Source: Elusimicrobiota bacterium
GTDB taxonomy: Bacteria; Elusimicrobiota; Elusimicrobia; Elusimicrobiales; UBA9959
Assembly (NCBI GenBank): GCA_016234365.1
Contig: JACRER010000086.1
Span: forward strand, 41,989 to 105,988
Direction of reading: 5' to 3'
Length of the DNA: 64,000 bases
Part shown: positions 44,594 through 52,955 of the stretch, one piece after another
How the letters are laid out: every line of letters begins with the position of its first letter
Numbering within the stretch: the stretch's first letter is position 1
Notes under the pieces: generated by a model
What the model was told of the DNA's origin: nothing
The model's database searches: none
What the model saw: only the letters and a program-made list of their open reading frames with translations
Program-made: the position numbers and the translations under genes

Positions 44594-45288
44594 AGGCCAT
44601 GGTCTTTGCGGCGGGGCTGGGCACGCGCCTGCGCCCGCTCACCGACAATATCCCCAAGGCGCTGGTGGAAGTGGGCGGCATGCCCATGCTGGAGCTGGTC
44701 ATCCGCCGGCTCGCCGCCGCCGGCGTGACCCGTTTTGTGGTGAACACCCACCACTTCCACGACAAGATAGCGGCCCTGCTGCGCGAGAAAAATAATTTCG
44801 GGTTCGATATAGAGCTGTCCCGCGAGGAAGAGTTCCCCCTGGAGACCGGCGGCGGCCTGAAAAAGGCGGCGGCCCTGCTTGGCGGCGGGCCCTTCTTCGC
44901 CTATAACGCCGACGTGTATTCGGAAATGGACCTGAAGGGCCTCTACGAAGCGCATGTTTCTTCCGGCGCGCTGGCCACGCTGGCCGTGCGCGAGCGGCCG
45001 TCTAAACGCCGCCTGCTCTTTGACGCGGCCATGAATTTGCGCGGCCGCGAGGGCGACGCCCCCGCCAAAGACCTGCGCGCGCTGGCTTTCAGCGGCATAC
45101 AGGTGCTGTCTCCGGGGATCTTCAGCAAGATGAGCGAGAGCGGCGTGTTCTCCGTGACCGGTGTGTACCTGCGGCTGGCCGCGGCCGGCGAGCGGGTAAA
45201 AGGTTTCGAGGACAGGTCCGGCTTCTGGCGCGATATTGGCGACCTGGAGCGGCTGGAAGAGGTCCGGCGGCGCGCCAAAAATATATAA
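44590..45288 (+). CDS. murU: MurU-like sugar-1-phosphate nucleotidyltransferase
   Basis: 232 residues. The nucleotidyltransferase signature is at the start (FAAGLGTRLRPLT, then PKALVEVGGMPML). NADVYSEMDLKG binds metal, and the C-terminal GFWRDIGDLERLEE is typical. MurU makes UDP-N-acetylmuramate from the 1-phosphate made by AmgK. The ATGA overlap with the AmgK-like gene supports this assignment over a generic glucose-1-phosphate thymidylyltransferase. The gene's TAA stop lies inside a TATAAT box that may drive the next gene. Confidence 0.82.
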   Translation: MKAMVFAAGLGTRLRPLTDNIPKALVEVGGMPMLELVIRRLAAAGVTRFVVNTHHFHDKIAALLREKNNFGFDIELSREEEFPLETGGGLKKAAALLGGGPFFAYNADVYSEMDLKGLYEAHVSSGALATLAVRERPSKRRLLFDAAMNLRGREGDAPAKDLRALAFSGIQVLSPGIFSKMSESGVFSVTGVYLRLAAAGERVKGFEDRSGFWRDIGDLERLEEVRRRAKNI

Positions 45289-45289
45289 T
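45284..45289 (+). promoter_or_regulatory. -10 box overlapping the murU stop codon
   Basis: TATAAT contains the murU TAA stop. It ends 4 nt before the ATG at 45294 and 7 nt before the ATG at 45297. Confidence 0.4.
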
Positions 45290-45296
45290 ACCTATG

Positions 45297-46313
45297 ATGA
45301 AAAAGCTGCTGCTCGCTCTAATGGTTTCCGGTTCCTGCTGTCGCGCCGCTGCGGCGCTTAACCCGGACGCGCCCTGTTTTGACGGCGCCGCCTGTGCGCC
45401 CGCGCTTACCGCGCCGCAGGCGCCAGTGCCGGCCCCCGTGCGGGCGCAGGCCAGGCCGGTGGTGATCTCCATAGTCGGGGTTAATTTCACCGAAGTCGGC
45501 TTCGGCAAGCTGGAACTTTCTTATTTCATCGAGCTCATCAGCCACCTTAAACCCGGCCATAAACCCGACGAGGCGCTGTTCCGCGAGAAGTTCTCCGAAG
45601 TGGCCAGGGACGCCGCTCGCGACGAAGAATACAAGGCCCTGCCCGACGATTACCTGGACGCGCGGCTGGCGCAGGTGCTGCCGCGGGAGAAATACGAGAT
45701 AATCCCCATCCGCTGGTCCCGCGACCCGGAGGAAAGCGCCGCCGCCATCCCCGTGGTCGAGGACGGCATCCGCAGGATCTTCGCCAAGGCCCGCGCCGAG
45801 AACCGGCCCGTTTACCTGGTGGCGCACAGCTGGGGCACCGTGCTGGCCCACACCGCGCTGCACCGCCTGGCCGTCTCCGACCCGGAAGTGCGCATAGACC
45901 GGCTGGTCACACTGGGGTCCCCGCTGGTGCCCAGCTCCTGGTGGATGGATATTTTCATGAACGCGGAAGTAAGCCACGGCCAGCTCGAGGGGTACGTGAC
46001 CAAGCCTCGCAACGTGGCGTACTGGGCCAATTACCTGGCCCGCACCGATTATTTTTCCGGGGACATCCCCGCGGCCGACCGGAACGTGGTGGAGGACGGC
46101 CTGGTGCCCGGCCTGGACGCGCGCGTGAAAGCCGCCGCGGCCGCCAACCACGACCTGCGCCCCGAGGCGCTGCGCGACCTGATCCTGCTGAAGAGCCTTA
46201 AGACCTGGCACTTCGCCTACATTTTCGATTTCCGGATCTTCCTTAAGACCTTGAAAGAGTACCACGAAAAGAAGATCTTCCAGCCGGCCATTACCGCCGA
46301 GCTGGCCTACTGA
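45297..46313 (+). CDS. Exported alpha/beta hydrolase (lipase-like)
   Basis: 338 residues from the second of two adjacent ATGs (45294 and 45297); the second gives the 7-nt distance to TATAAT seen elsewhere. A signal peptide (about 1-20) is followed by a proline/alanine-rich linker. The alpha/beta hydrolase core has the nucleophile motif AHSWGT (GxSxG-like) after RPVYLV, then RLVTLGSPLVPSSWW. A histidine near the C-terminus (KTWHFAY) may complete the triad. It is likely periplasmic; the substrate is unknown. The neighbours suggest a cell-envelope role. Confidence 0.76.
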   Translation: MKKLLLALMVSGSCCRAAAALNPDAPCFDGAACAPALTAPQAPVPAPVRAQARPVVISIVGVNFTEVGFGKLELSYFIELISHLKPGHKPDEALFREKFSEVARDAARDEEYKALPDDYLDARLAQVLPREKYEIIPIRWSRDPEESAAAIPVVEDGIRRIFAKARAENRPVYLVAHSWGTVLAHTALHRLAVSDPEVRIDRLVTLGSPLVPSSWWMDIFMNAEVSHGQLEGYVTKPRNVAYWANYLARTDYFSGDIPAADRNVVEDGLVPGLDARVKAAAAANHDLRPEALRDLILLKSLKTWHFAYIFDFRIFLKTLKEYHEKKIFQPAITAELAY

Positions 46314-46323
46314 CCGGAGTTTC

Positions 46324-46779
46324 ATGATAGCGGCAAAACTCGAAGGCGCCGAGCGCCAGACGCGGCACGCGCCGGGCCTTAAGGCCGCGCTGGACTTCCT
46401 GCGCCGGCCCGGCGCCGCCCGGCTGCCGGACGGGCGCCACGAGATAGACGGGGAAAAAGTTTTTGCGCTGGTGCAGCGCTACTCCACCGCCGCCGCCCTG
46501 CCGCCCAAATTCGAGGCGCACCGCAAGTATATCGACGTGCAGTACGTGGCCGAGGGGGCGGAGATAGTAGGCTGGCTGCCGCTCTCCGGAGTGCGCATAA
46601 CCGAGCCGTACGACGCGGCCAAAGACGTTTGCTTCGGCCTGGCGGAGAACTGGACCCCGCTGCGGCTGGAGGCCGGGGAACTGGCCGTGCTGTACCCGGA
46701 AGACGCGCACGCGCCGCGCCTGGCCGCCGGAGAGCCGGGGCCGGTGGTGAAGATAGTGGTGAAAGTGGCGGCGGAGTGA
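46324..46779 (+). CDS. YhcH/YjgK/YiaL-family protein
   Basis: 151 residues, the family's usual size. Motifs include GRHEIDGEKVFALVQRY, the metal-site EAHRKYIDVQYV, and the C-terminal LYPEDAHAPRL with VVKIVVKV. This cupin-like family includes sugar anomerases such as NanQ for sialic acid. Here it lies downstream of the AmgK/MurU-like pair, so it may handle an amino-sugar anomer. GGAG precedes the ATG. It is 5 nt from the next small gene. Confidence 0.86.
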   Translation: MIAAKLEGAERQTRHAPGLKAALDFLRRPGAARLPDGRHEIDGEKVFALVQRYSTAAALPPKFEAHRKYIDVQYVAEGAEIVGWLPLSGVRITEPYDAAKDVCFGLAENWTPLRLEAGELAVLYPEDAHAPRLAAGEPGPVVKIVVKVAAE

Positions 46780-46783
46780 ATTT

Positions 46784-47191
46784 ATGACATTTAAAGAACT
46801 CATCAGGAACGTTATTTACTTCGAGATGGCCGACATCTCCGCGCTGCCGGAGGAGGCCCTGAAATTCGGCGCCGACCCCCGGGTGGGGGAGAAACTGGCG
46901 GAGTTCTTTACCGGCCTGGCCCAGGAAAAGCGCACCCGCCTTAAAGAACTGGGCACCATTTTCCGCGAAGGCACCGGCATGCGCCAGCGTCCCGTGGAAA
47001 CCCCGCGCTCCGTGGAGGCCATGCTGCGCGCCCGCATTGTGCGCGCCGAGACCGGGGCCCGGCTCTACGCCGACCTGTCCAGCCACATGAACAAGCCCGA
47101 ATATAAGGAAGCGGTGTCCAGCATGGGCGTGCGCGAGCGCGAGACCATGGACGCCCTGCGCGCCCTGCAGACCGCGCTTAAAAAGGCCTGA
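46784..47191 (+). CDS. Small helical protein, possibly ferritin/rubrerythrin-like
   Basis: 135 residues, almost all alpha-helical. Glutamates are spaced along helices in YFEMADI, LAQEKRTRLKELG, RIVRAETGARLYADLS and GVRERETMDAL, which resembles a four-helix ferritin-like bundle. Not all di-iron ligands can be placed, so metal binding is uncertain. It is packed between the YhcH-family gene (5 nt) and the methyltransferase gene (4 nt). Unknown function. Confidence 0.65.
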   Translation: MTFKELIRNVIYFEMADISALPEEALKFGADPRVGEKLAEFFTGLAQEKRTRLKELGTIFREGTGMRQRPVETPRSVEAMLRARIVRAETGARLYADLSSHMNKPEYKEAVSSMGVRERETMDALRALQTALKKA

Positions 47192-47194
47192 CGC

Positions 47195-47968
47195 ATGGGT
47201 AGCCATAAGATAGCCGACGGCTCCGAAGTGTACTGGGACGGCCTGCAGTACGACGCCTTTAATAAACCTTACCAGACCGACCTGCCGTTCTACCTGGCCG
47301 AAGCCCGCAAGGCCAAGGGCCCCGTATTGGAGCTGGCCTGCGGCACCGGCCGGCTCACCGTGGCGCTTAAAAAGAAAGGCGTGGATATAACCGGGCTGGA
47401 CCTGGCCGCGCCCATGCTGGAGCAGGCGCGGGCCAAGGCGGCCGCCGCCGGGCTGGAGCTGCCGCTGGTGCGCGGCGACGCGCGCAACTTCCGCCTCGGC
47501 CGCAAATTCAAGCTCATCTTCATAGCTTTCAATTCCATGCAGCACTTGGGCCGGCGCGAGGACCTCGAGGGCCTTTTTTCCTGCGTCGCCCGCCACCTGC
47601 GGCCCGGCGGCCGCTTCATCCTGGACGTGTTCAACCCGGACCCGCGTTACCTCTCCCGCGACCCGGAGGAACTGCTGCCCGTGGCTTATTATGACGACCC
47701 GGGCGACGAAGGGAAGATGCTGGTCAACGAACAATATTCCTACGACAAGGCCTCCCAGACTTCCCGCCTCACCTGGCATTACCGCGGCGAGAAAACCGGC
47801 CGGACGGTGAAAAAAAGCCTTAATTTACGGTGCTTTTTCCCCGAAGAGCTGCTGGCGCTGGCCCACTACAACGGATTCCGCGTGCTCAACCGCTACGGCG
47901 ACTTCCGCCGCCGTCCCTTCCGGGGCGATTCCCCCAAACAGATCCTTATCTGCGCCCCCGGGTTGTAA
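47195..47968 (+). CDS. Class I SAM-dependent methyltransferase
   Basis: 257 residues. Motif I VLELACGTGRL (near residue 47), ITGLDLAAPML at strand 2, GDARNFRL, IFIAFNSMQHL and HLRPGGRFILDVFNP are all present. A C-terminal beta sheet (QTSRLTWHYRG) is typical of small-molecule methyltransferases. The substrate is unknown. It is the last gene before the ribosomal protein operon, which begins 33 nt downstream. Confidence 0.88.
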   Translation: MGSHKIADGSEVYWDGLQYDAFNKPYQTDLPFYLAEARKAKGPVLELACGTGRLTVALKKKGVDITGLDLAAPMLEQARAKAAAAGLELPLVRGDARNFRLGRKFKLIFIAFNSMQHLGRREDLEGLFSCVARHLRPGGRFILDVFNPDPRYLSRDPEELLPVAYYDDPGDEGKMLVNEQYSYDKASQTSRLTWHYRGEKTGRTVKKSLNLRCFFPEELLALAHYNGFRVLNRYGDFRRRPFRGDSPKQILICAPGL

Positions 47969-47986
47969 AGGCCCCGCGGGATTTGG

Positions 47987-47992
47987 TATCAT
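47987..47992 (+). promoter_or_regulatory. -10 box before rpsF
   Basis: TATCAT ends 9 nt before the rpsF ATG at 48002. No Shine-Dalgarno sequence lies between, in keeping with the leaderless pattern. Confidence 0.4.
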
Positions 47993-48001
47993 TATCCTAC
48001 T

Positions 48002-48310
48002 ATGAATACCTATGAGTTAATGCTGATTATCAACCCGCAGCTCTCGGACGCCGAGGCGGGCGAGGCCGTTGAAAAGGCCAAAAAGATCCTGACCGACGAG
48101 AAAGCCGAGGTCCTTAACGAGGACAGGCTGGGCCGCAAGAAGTTCTCCCACGCCGTGGGCAAGAACCGCGACGGCTTCTACGTCTACATGAAGGTCAAGG
48201 CCGCTCCCGAGAGCGTGAAGGCCATCAACCACAGCCTGAAGCTGCAGGAAACCGTGCTGCGCGCCATGCTGATGAAAGCTACCGTGGAACCCGTAGCCAA
48301 GAAAGCCTGA
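48002..48310 (+). CDS. rpsF: 30S ribosomal protein S6
   Basis: 102 residues with the S6 pattern: NTYELMLIINPQL start, EDRLGRKKFSHAVGKNRDGFY and a short tail rich in lysine and alanine. It binds S18 in the 30S platform. It leads the classical rpsF-ssb-rpsR-rplI order. Confidence 0.96.
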   Translation: MNTYELMLIINPQLSDAEAGEAVEKAKKILTDEKAEVLNEDRLGRKKFSHAVGKNRDGFYVYMKVKAAPESVKAINHSLKLQETVLRAMLMKATVEPVAKKA

Positions 48311-48332
48311 GCGACTGCGCCGGGGAATTAAG

Positions 48333-48776
48333 ATGGACTTGAAAATTCCGGATCTGAACCAGGTCATGATAGCGGGCCGCGTAACGCGCGACCCGGAATT
48401 CCGCATGACGCAGAACCAGCAGGCCATGAGCTTTTTCTCGGTGGCGGTCAACCGCCGCTACCAGGACAAAGCCTCCGGCGAGTGGAAGGACCTTGTGACC
48501 TTCGTTCCGGTCACCGTGTGGGGCCCCGCCGCCGAACGCTGCAAGGATAAGCTGCACAAAGGCACCCCCGTCATGATAGAGGGCCGCCTCAGCTCTTCCG
48601 AGTATACGGACAAGGCCGGGCAGAAGCGCAAGGAACTGAAGATTACCGCCAGCCGCGTGCAGACGCTGGCTTTTGAAGGCGAAGGCGGCGCCCCCAGGGC
48701 CGCGCAGGAAGAGCCGGCCGCGGAAGCCGCGGAGCCCAAAGGCGATTCCTCCGGCATAGAAGAAGTCCCTTTCTAA
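48333..48776 (+). CDS. ssb: Single-stranded DNA-binding protein
   Basis: 147 residues. An OB-fold core (NQVMIAGRVTRDPEFR, FFSVAVNRRY, TFVPVTVWG, VMIEGRLSSSEYTDKAG) is followed by an acidic disordered tail ending in EEVPF, a version of the usual DIPF partner-binding tip. It acts in replication and repair as a tetramer. It lies between rpsF and rpsR, as in many bacteria. Confidence 0.96.
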   Translation: MDLKIPDLNQVMIAGRVTRDPEFRMTQNQQAMSFFSVAVNRRYQDKASGEWKDLVTFVPVTVWGPAAERCKDKLHKGTPVMIEGRLSSSEYTDKAGQKRKELKITASRVQTLAFEGEGGAPRAAQEEPAAEAAEPKGDSSGIEEVPF

Positions 48777-48796
48777 CTTAAGTAGGAGCTAACATT

Positions 48797-49126
48797 ATGG
48801 AGAATAACGAAACCACCCCCAAGCCGGCCGAAGCGGCGGCCGCCCCCCGGCCCCACGCCGGTCCCCACTCCGGCCCTCACGCCGGCGCCGGCCCGCGCCG
48901 CCCCGGCGGCCGCAGGTTCGCGCCGCGCCGCAAGGTGTGCCGCCTCTGCGCCGAGAAGATCCAGCTGGTGGATTACAAGCAGGCCCAGATAGTGAAAACT
49001 TTCTGCACCGACACCGGCAAGATCCTTTCCCGCCGCATCACCGGCGCGTGCGCCAAGCACCAGCGCCAGATCATGCGGGCTGTAAAGATCAACCGCAACC
49101 TGTCCTTAATGTCGTATAACGGCTAA
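48797..49126 (+). CDS. rpsR: 30S ribosomal protein S18, with N-terminal extension
   Basis: 109 residues, longer than the usual 75-85. The first about 38 residues are an alanine-, proline-, glycine- and histidine-rich tail (HAGPHSGPHAGAG). The S18 core then follows with KVCRLCAEK, DYKQAQIVKTF, GKILSRRITG, ACAKHQRQIMRAVK. CRLC and later CAKH retain a zinc-binding-type set. AGGAG lies upstream. Confidence 0.95.
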   Translation: MENNETTPKPAEAAAAPRPHAGPHSGPHAGAGPRRPGGRRFAPRRKVCRLCAEKIQLVDYKQAQIVKTFCTDTGKILSRRITGACAKHQRQIMRAVKINRNLSLMSYNG

Positions 49127-49139
49127 TAACGGAGCTATC

Positions 49140-49589
49140 ATGAAAGTCATACTTAAAAAAGACGTTTACAACCTTGGCCGCTCCGGCGAGATCAAGACCG
49201 TGAAAGACGGCTATGCCCGCAACTTCCTGATGCCCCGCGGCCTGGTGGAACTTGCCACCGAAGGTTCCCTGCGCGCCTGGAAGAACAGCGCCGAGAAGCG
49301 CGCCAAGCGCGTGGCCGCCGAGGACGCCGGCCTGAAGGAACTGGCCAAGCGCCTTTCCGCCATCACCCTCTCCTTCTCCCGCCCCGTCTCCGACGACGGC
49401 GTGATGTACGGTTCCGTGGCCAAGAGCGACATCATCAAGAACCTGGCCGCCGCCGACATCGAGATAGACAAGGACATGATCCGCCTGCCGGCCTCCATCA
49501 AGGCCGTGGGCACCGTAGAGGTTGAGATCGCCCTGAAGCCCGACATCGCGGCCAAGATCAAGGTCGCTGTTTCGGCCCAGAGCAAGTAA
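49140..49589 (+). CDS. rplI: 50S ribosomal protein L9
   Basis: 149 residues. The N-terminal domain has the signature VILKKDVYNLGRSGEIKTVK and GYARNFLMPRGL. A long connecting helix and the C-terminal domain follow (VSDDGVMYGSVAKSDI). It is the last gene of the ribosomal block, followed by a hairpin and then dnaB. Confidence 0.96.
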   Translation: MKVILKKDVYNLGRSGEIKTVKDGYARNFLMPRGLVELATEGSLRAWKNSAEKRAKRVAAEDAGLKELAKRLSAITLSFSRPVSDDGVMYGSVAKSDIIKNLAAADIEIDKDMIRLPASIKAVGTVEVEIALKPDIAAKIKVAVSAQSK

Positions 49590-49609
49590 GTAAGTTCCCA
49601 AAAAACGCG

Positions 49610-49639
49610 CCCGGGCCCGGCTTCAACGCCCGGCCCGGG
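49610..49639 (+). terminator. GC hairpin after rplI
   Basis: About 10 bp of CCCGGGCCCGG/CCGGCCCGGG with one bulge, then TTTGATTT. It is a partial terminator or attenuator before dnaB. Confidence 0.55.
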
Positions 49640-49675
49640 TTTGATTTCCGGAGTCCGCAGGGGGGCTGCGAATAT

Positions 49676-51055
49676 ATGGCCTACAATAAGGTTCCTCCAA
49701 ATTCCACCGAGGCGGAAATGGCCGTCCTCGGCGCCGCGCTGATAGACAAGGACGCCCTGGAAGGCATCAGCGAAGTCCTGCAGCCCAAACATTTTTACAG
49801 CGACGCCCACAGCAAGATCTACGAAGCCATCCTGGAGCTGCGCTCGCGCAACCAGCCGGTGGACGTGGTGACCCTTTCCGAAGAACTCAAGAAAACCGGC
49901 CGCCTGGAAGAACTGGGCGGGCAGAAGTACCTGGCGGAACTCATGGAGAAGGTCTCCACCGCCGCGCACACCACGGCTTACGCCAACATCGTAAAAGAAA
50001 AAGCCCTTCTGCGCGAACTTATCCGCGTCGCCACTACCGTCGTCGAGAAGTCTTTCGAGGGCGCCGAGGAAGTGGACAAGATCATGGATTTCGCGGAGCA
50101 GCAGGTGCTGGCCGTGGCGCAGAAGAACACGGACCACGGCTTTGCCGAGGCCGCCACGCTGGCCACCGAAACCCTGGGCCGCATAGAAAAGCTCTACGCC
50201 CAGCGCTCTTCCATCACCGGCGTGCCCACCGGATTCACCAAACTGGACGACATGACCGGCGGGTTCCAGAAGTCCGACCTGATAATTTTAGCCGCCCGCC
50301 CGTCCATGGGCAAAACCGCCATGGCCCTTAACATGGCCTACCACGCCTGCGTGGAAAAGAAGATGCCCACCGCCATCTTCTCCATGGAAATGGACAAGCA
50401 TTCCATCATGCAGCGCCTCATCTGCAGCGCCGCGCGCGCCAACCTGGGGCAGGTGCGCAAAGGCGCCTTGCCGCGCGACATCTGGCCGCAGCTGACGCGC
50501 TTTACCAGCGTGGTGGCCGAGGCGCCGCTCTACATCGACGACACTTCCGGCCTCAACATCCTGGATATCCGCAACCGCACGCGCAAGCTGATGAGCCAGC
50601 TGCGCAACGAAGGCAAGCAACTGGGCGTGGTCTTTATAGACTACCTGCAGCTTATCCGCGGCCCCGGCCGCTCCGAGAACCGCCAGCAGGAAGTGGCCGA
50701 GATCTCCCGCCTGCTCAAAGACCTGGCGCGCAGCCTGGAAGTGCCGGTGGTGGCGCTGTCGCAGCTTAACCGCCGCAGCGAGGACAAGAACCGCGAGAGC
50801 AACCGCCCGCAGCTGTCCGACCTGCGCGACTCCGGTTCTATAGAGCAGGATGCCGATTTTGTAGGCATGATCCACCGCGAAGAATACTACAAGCGCGAGG
50901 ACCCCACCGTTAAGAACCAGGCCACGCTGATAGTGGCCAAGCACCGCAACGGCCCCGTGGGGGACGTGCCGCTGGCCTTCTTCCATGAGTACACCAAGTT
51001 CGAGAACCTGTCGGTGACCGCCATGGAACCGATAGCGGAAGAGGCTACGTTCTGA
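49676..51055 (+). CDS. dnaB: Replicative DNA helicase
   Basis: 459 residues. The N-terminal DnaB domain (NSTEAEMAVLGAALID) is followed by the RecA-like helicase domain with Walker A ARPSMGKTAMAL, Walker B VVFIDYLQLI, and SQLNRRSEDK and DLRDSGSIEQDAD motifs. It unwinds DNA at the fork as a hexamer. A G-rich ribosome-binding site is present. No intein is seen. Confidence 0.97.
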   Translation: MAYNKVPPNSTEAEMAVLGAALIDKDALEGISEVLQPKHFYSDAHSKIYEAILELRSRNQPVDVVTLSEELKKTGRLEELGGQKYLAELMEKVSTAAHTTAYANIVKEKALLRELIRVATTVVEKSFEGAEEVDKIMDFAEQQVLAVAQKNTDHGFAEAATLATETLGRIEKLYAQRSSITGVPTGFTKLDDMTGGFQKSDLIILAARPSMGKTAMALNMAYHACVEKKMPTAIFSMEMDKHSIMQRLICSAARANLGQVRKGALPRDIWPQLTRFTSVVAEAPLYIDDTSGLNILDIRNRTRKLMSQLRNEGKQLGVVFIDYLQLIRGPGRSENRQQEVAEISRLLKDLARSLEVPVVALSQLNRRSEDKNRESNRPQLSDLRDSGSIEQDADFVGMIHREEYYKREDPTVKNQATLIVAKHRNGPVGDVPLAFFHEYTKFENLSVTAMEPIAEEATF

Positions 51056-51069
51056 CGACGGCAGGCGCC

Positions 51070-52170
51070 ATGGCCATACAGCTCAGGCCCACGGTCGCCG
51101 AGATACGGCTTTCAGCCGTAAGGAAGAACCTTCAGAAATTGCGGCGTACCGCCGCGCCCGCCCGCGTGCTGTTCGTGGTCAAGGCTAACGCCTACGGCCA
51201 CGGCGCCGTCCAATTGGCGCGCCTGGCCGAACGCGAAGGCCTGGCCTGGGGTTTCGGGGTTTCTTCCGTGGAGGAGGGCCTGGCCCTGCGCGAAAGCGGC
51301 ATCATCAGCCCGGTGCTGGTGCTGGGAAGCCTCTATCCTTTCGAGAGTTTCGTGGAAGCCATCAACGCGGACCTCATGGTGACCATAGCCAGCCTCGACG
51401 CGGCGCGGCAGGTGAGCCAGGCCGCGCACCGGCTGGGTAAAAAGGCGGTCTGCCACATAAAGCTGGAGACCGGCATGGGGCGCATAGGCGCGCGCAAGCC
51501 GTCCGTGCTCAGGATCTACGACGAGCTTTCCTCTTCCGACGCCGTTTCCGTGGCCGGAGTTTACACGCACCTCTCCAGCGCCGACACCGACGCTGAGTAT
51601 ACCGCGGAGCAACTGGGCTTCTTCAAGGAAACCGCCGCCGAACTGCGAGCCCGCGGCGCCCGCGGCCTTACTTTCCACGCGGCCAATTCCTGCGCCGCCA
51701 TAAATGTTCCCGAGAGCCGCTGGGACATGGTGCGCTGCGGCATAGCGGCCTACGGCCTGGCGGCCGGCTACGAGCCGGCCATGACGCTGAAGACGAGCGT
51801 GGTGTTCATTAAGAACGTGCGCGAAGGCGCCTTTATCAGCTACAACAAATCTTTCCGCGCGGACCGCCCGCTTAAGGTGGCTACCATTCCCGCAGGCTAC
51901 GGAGACGGCTATATCCGCCGCTTCTCCAGCAAGGCCGACGTGCTGATAGGCGGCAGGCGCTGCCGCGTGCTGGGCAACGTCACCATGGACATGACCATGG
52001 TGGACGTGACGGGTGTCAGGGACGTGGCCGTCGGGGATGAGGTAGTGCTGCTGGGCCGGCAGGGCTCCGCGGAGATAACGGCGCAGGAGCTGGCCGATAT
52101 CGCCGGTACCATAACCTACGAGGTGGTCACGCTGGTCTCTTCCCGCGTGCCGAGGGTGTTCGTGGAATGA
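51070..52170 (+). CDS. alr: Alanine racemase
   Basis: 366 residues. The PLP-binding lysine is K38 in FVVKANAYGHG. VYTHLSSAD, HAANSCAAIN and the C-terminal domain with GYGDGYIRRFSSKADVLIGG and DMTMVDVT are present. It makes D-alanine for peptidoglycan in the cytoplasm. The stop overlaps the mlaE-like start by 4 bp (ATGA). Confidence 0.95.
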   Translation: MAIQLRPTVAEIRLSAVRKNLQKLRRTAAPARVLFVVKANAYGHGAVQLARLAEREGLAWGFGVSSVEEGLALRESGIISPVLVLGSLYPFESFVEAINADLMVTIASLDAARQVSQAAHRLGKKAVCHIKLETGMGRIGARKPSVLRIYDELSSSDAVSVAGVYTHLSSADTDAEYTAEQLGFFKETAAELRARGARGLTFHAANSCAAINVPESRWDMVRCGIAAYGLAAGYEPAMTLKTSVVFIKNVREGAFISYNKSFRADRPLKVATIPAGYGDGYIRRFSSKADVLIGGRRCRVLGNVTMDMTMVDVTGVRDVAVGDEVVLLGRQGSAEITAQELADIAGTITYEVVTLVSSRVPRVFVE

Positions 52171-52955
52171 AGTTCTCTTTCACGGAAAAACTGGGGCATG
52201 AGTTCATGAGCCTGGCCGAGGCGCTGGGCTCGGCGGCGCTCATGCTTAAGTCCGTGGTCTATTGGCTGATCCGGTCCAAGTTCGAGCTTTCGGAAACCCT
52301 GAAGCAGGCGGTGAAGATAGGCGTGGATTCTTTTACCGTCACCGCGCTCACCAGCTTTTTTACCGGCATGGTGCTGGCGCTGCAGATGGGCTATTCTACC
52401 AAGAACCTTTTTAATGAACCGCTCTTCATAGGCACGCTGGTGGCTTTCTCCATGCTCAAAGAGCTGGGGCCGGTGCTCACCTCCATAGTGGTGGCGGGCC
52501 GCGCCGGCGCCGTGGTAACGGCGGAGATAGGCACCATGCAGGTGACCGAGCAGATAGACGCGCTCTACACGCTGGGCACCAACCCCACGCGCTACCTGCT
52601 GGTGCCGCGCTACCTGGCTTTTCTCATAACGCTGCCGCTGCTCACGGTGTTCGCGGACTTTATAGGCGTAATGGGCGGCTGCATAGTGGGGGCGGTGAAG
52701 CTGGGAGTGCCGGCGTCGGTCTACTTCGACGATATCTTCACCTACCTGGAGATTGCCGATTTCCTGCACGGTTTTCTTAAGACCTATTTCTTCGCTTTCA
52801 TGATAGCCACCGTGTCCTGCTACAAGGGCCTGCATACCAAGGGCGGCGCCGAGGGCGTTGGTAAATCCACGACGGAGGCGGTGGTCGTGAGCATGGTGAT
52901 GGTGATGGTGATGGACTACTTTATCAGCGCGCTGCTGGTGGCGGTGGGTGTATGA
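52167..52955 (+). CDS. mlaE: MlaE-family ABC transporter permease
   Basis: 262 residues with about five to six membrane segments and the family motifs TSFFTGMVLALQMGY, ELGPVLTSIVVAGRAGA, ITAEIG-like VTAEIGTMQVTEQIDAL and GTNPTRYLLVPR. It moves phospholipids between membranes with MlaF and an MCE protein. The start overlaps alr and the stop overlaps the ATPase gene (ATGA at both ends). Confidence 0.93.
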   Translation: MKFSFTEKLGHEFMSLAEALGSAALMLKSVVYWLIRSKFELSETLKQAVKIGVDSFTVTALTSFFTGMVLALQMGYSTKNLFNEPLFIGTLVAFSMLKELGPVLTSIVVAGRAGAVVTAEIGTMQVTEQIDALYTLGTNPTRYLLVPRYLAFLITLPLLTVFADFIGVMGGCIVGAVKLGVPASVYFDDIFTYLEIADFLHGFLKTYFFAFMIATVSCYKGLHTKGGAEGVGKSTTEAVVVSMVMVMVMDYFISALLVAVGV

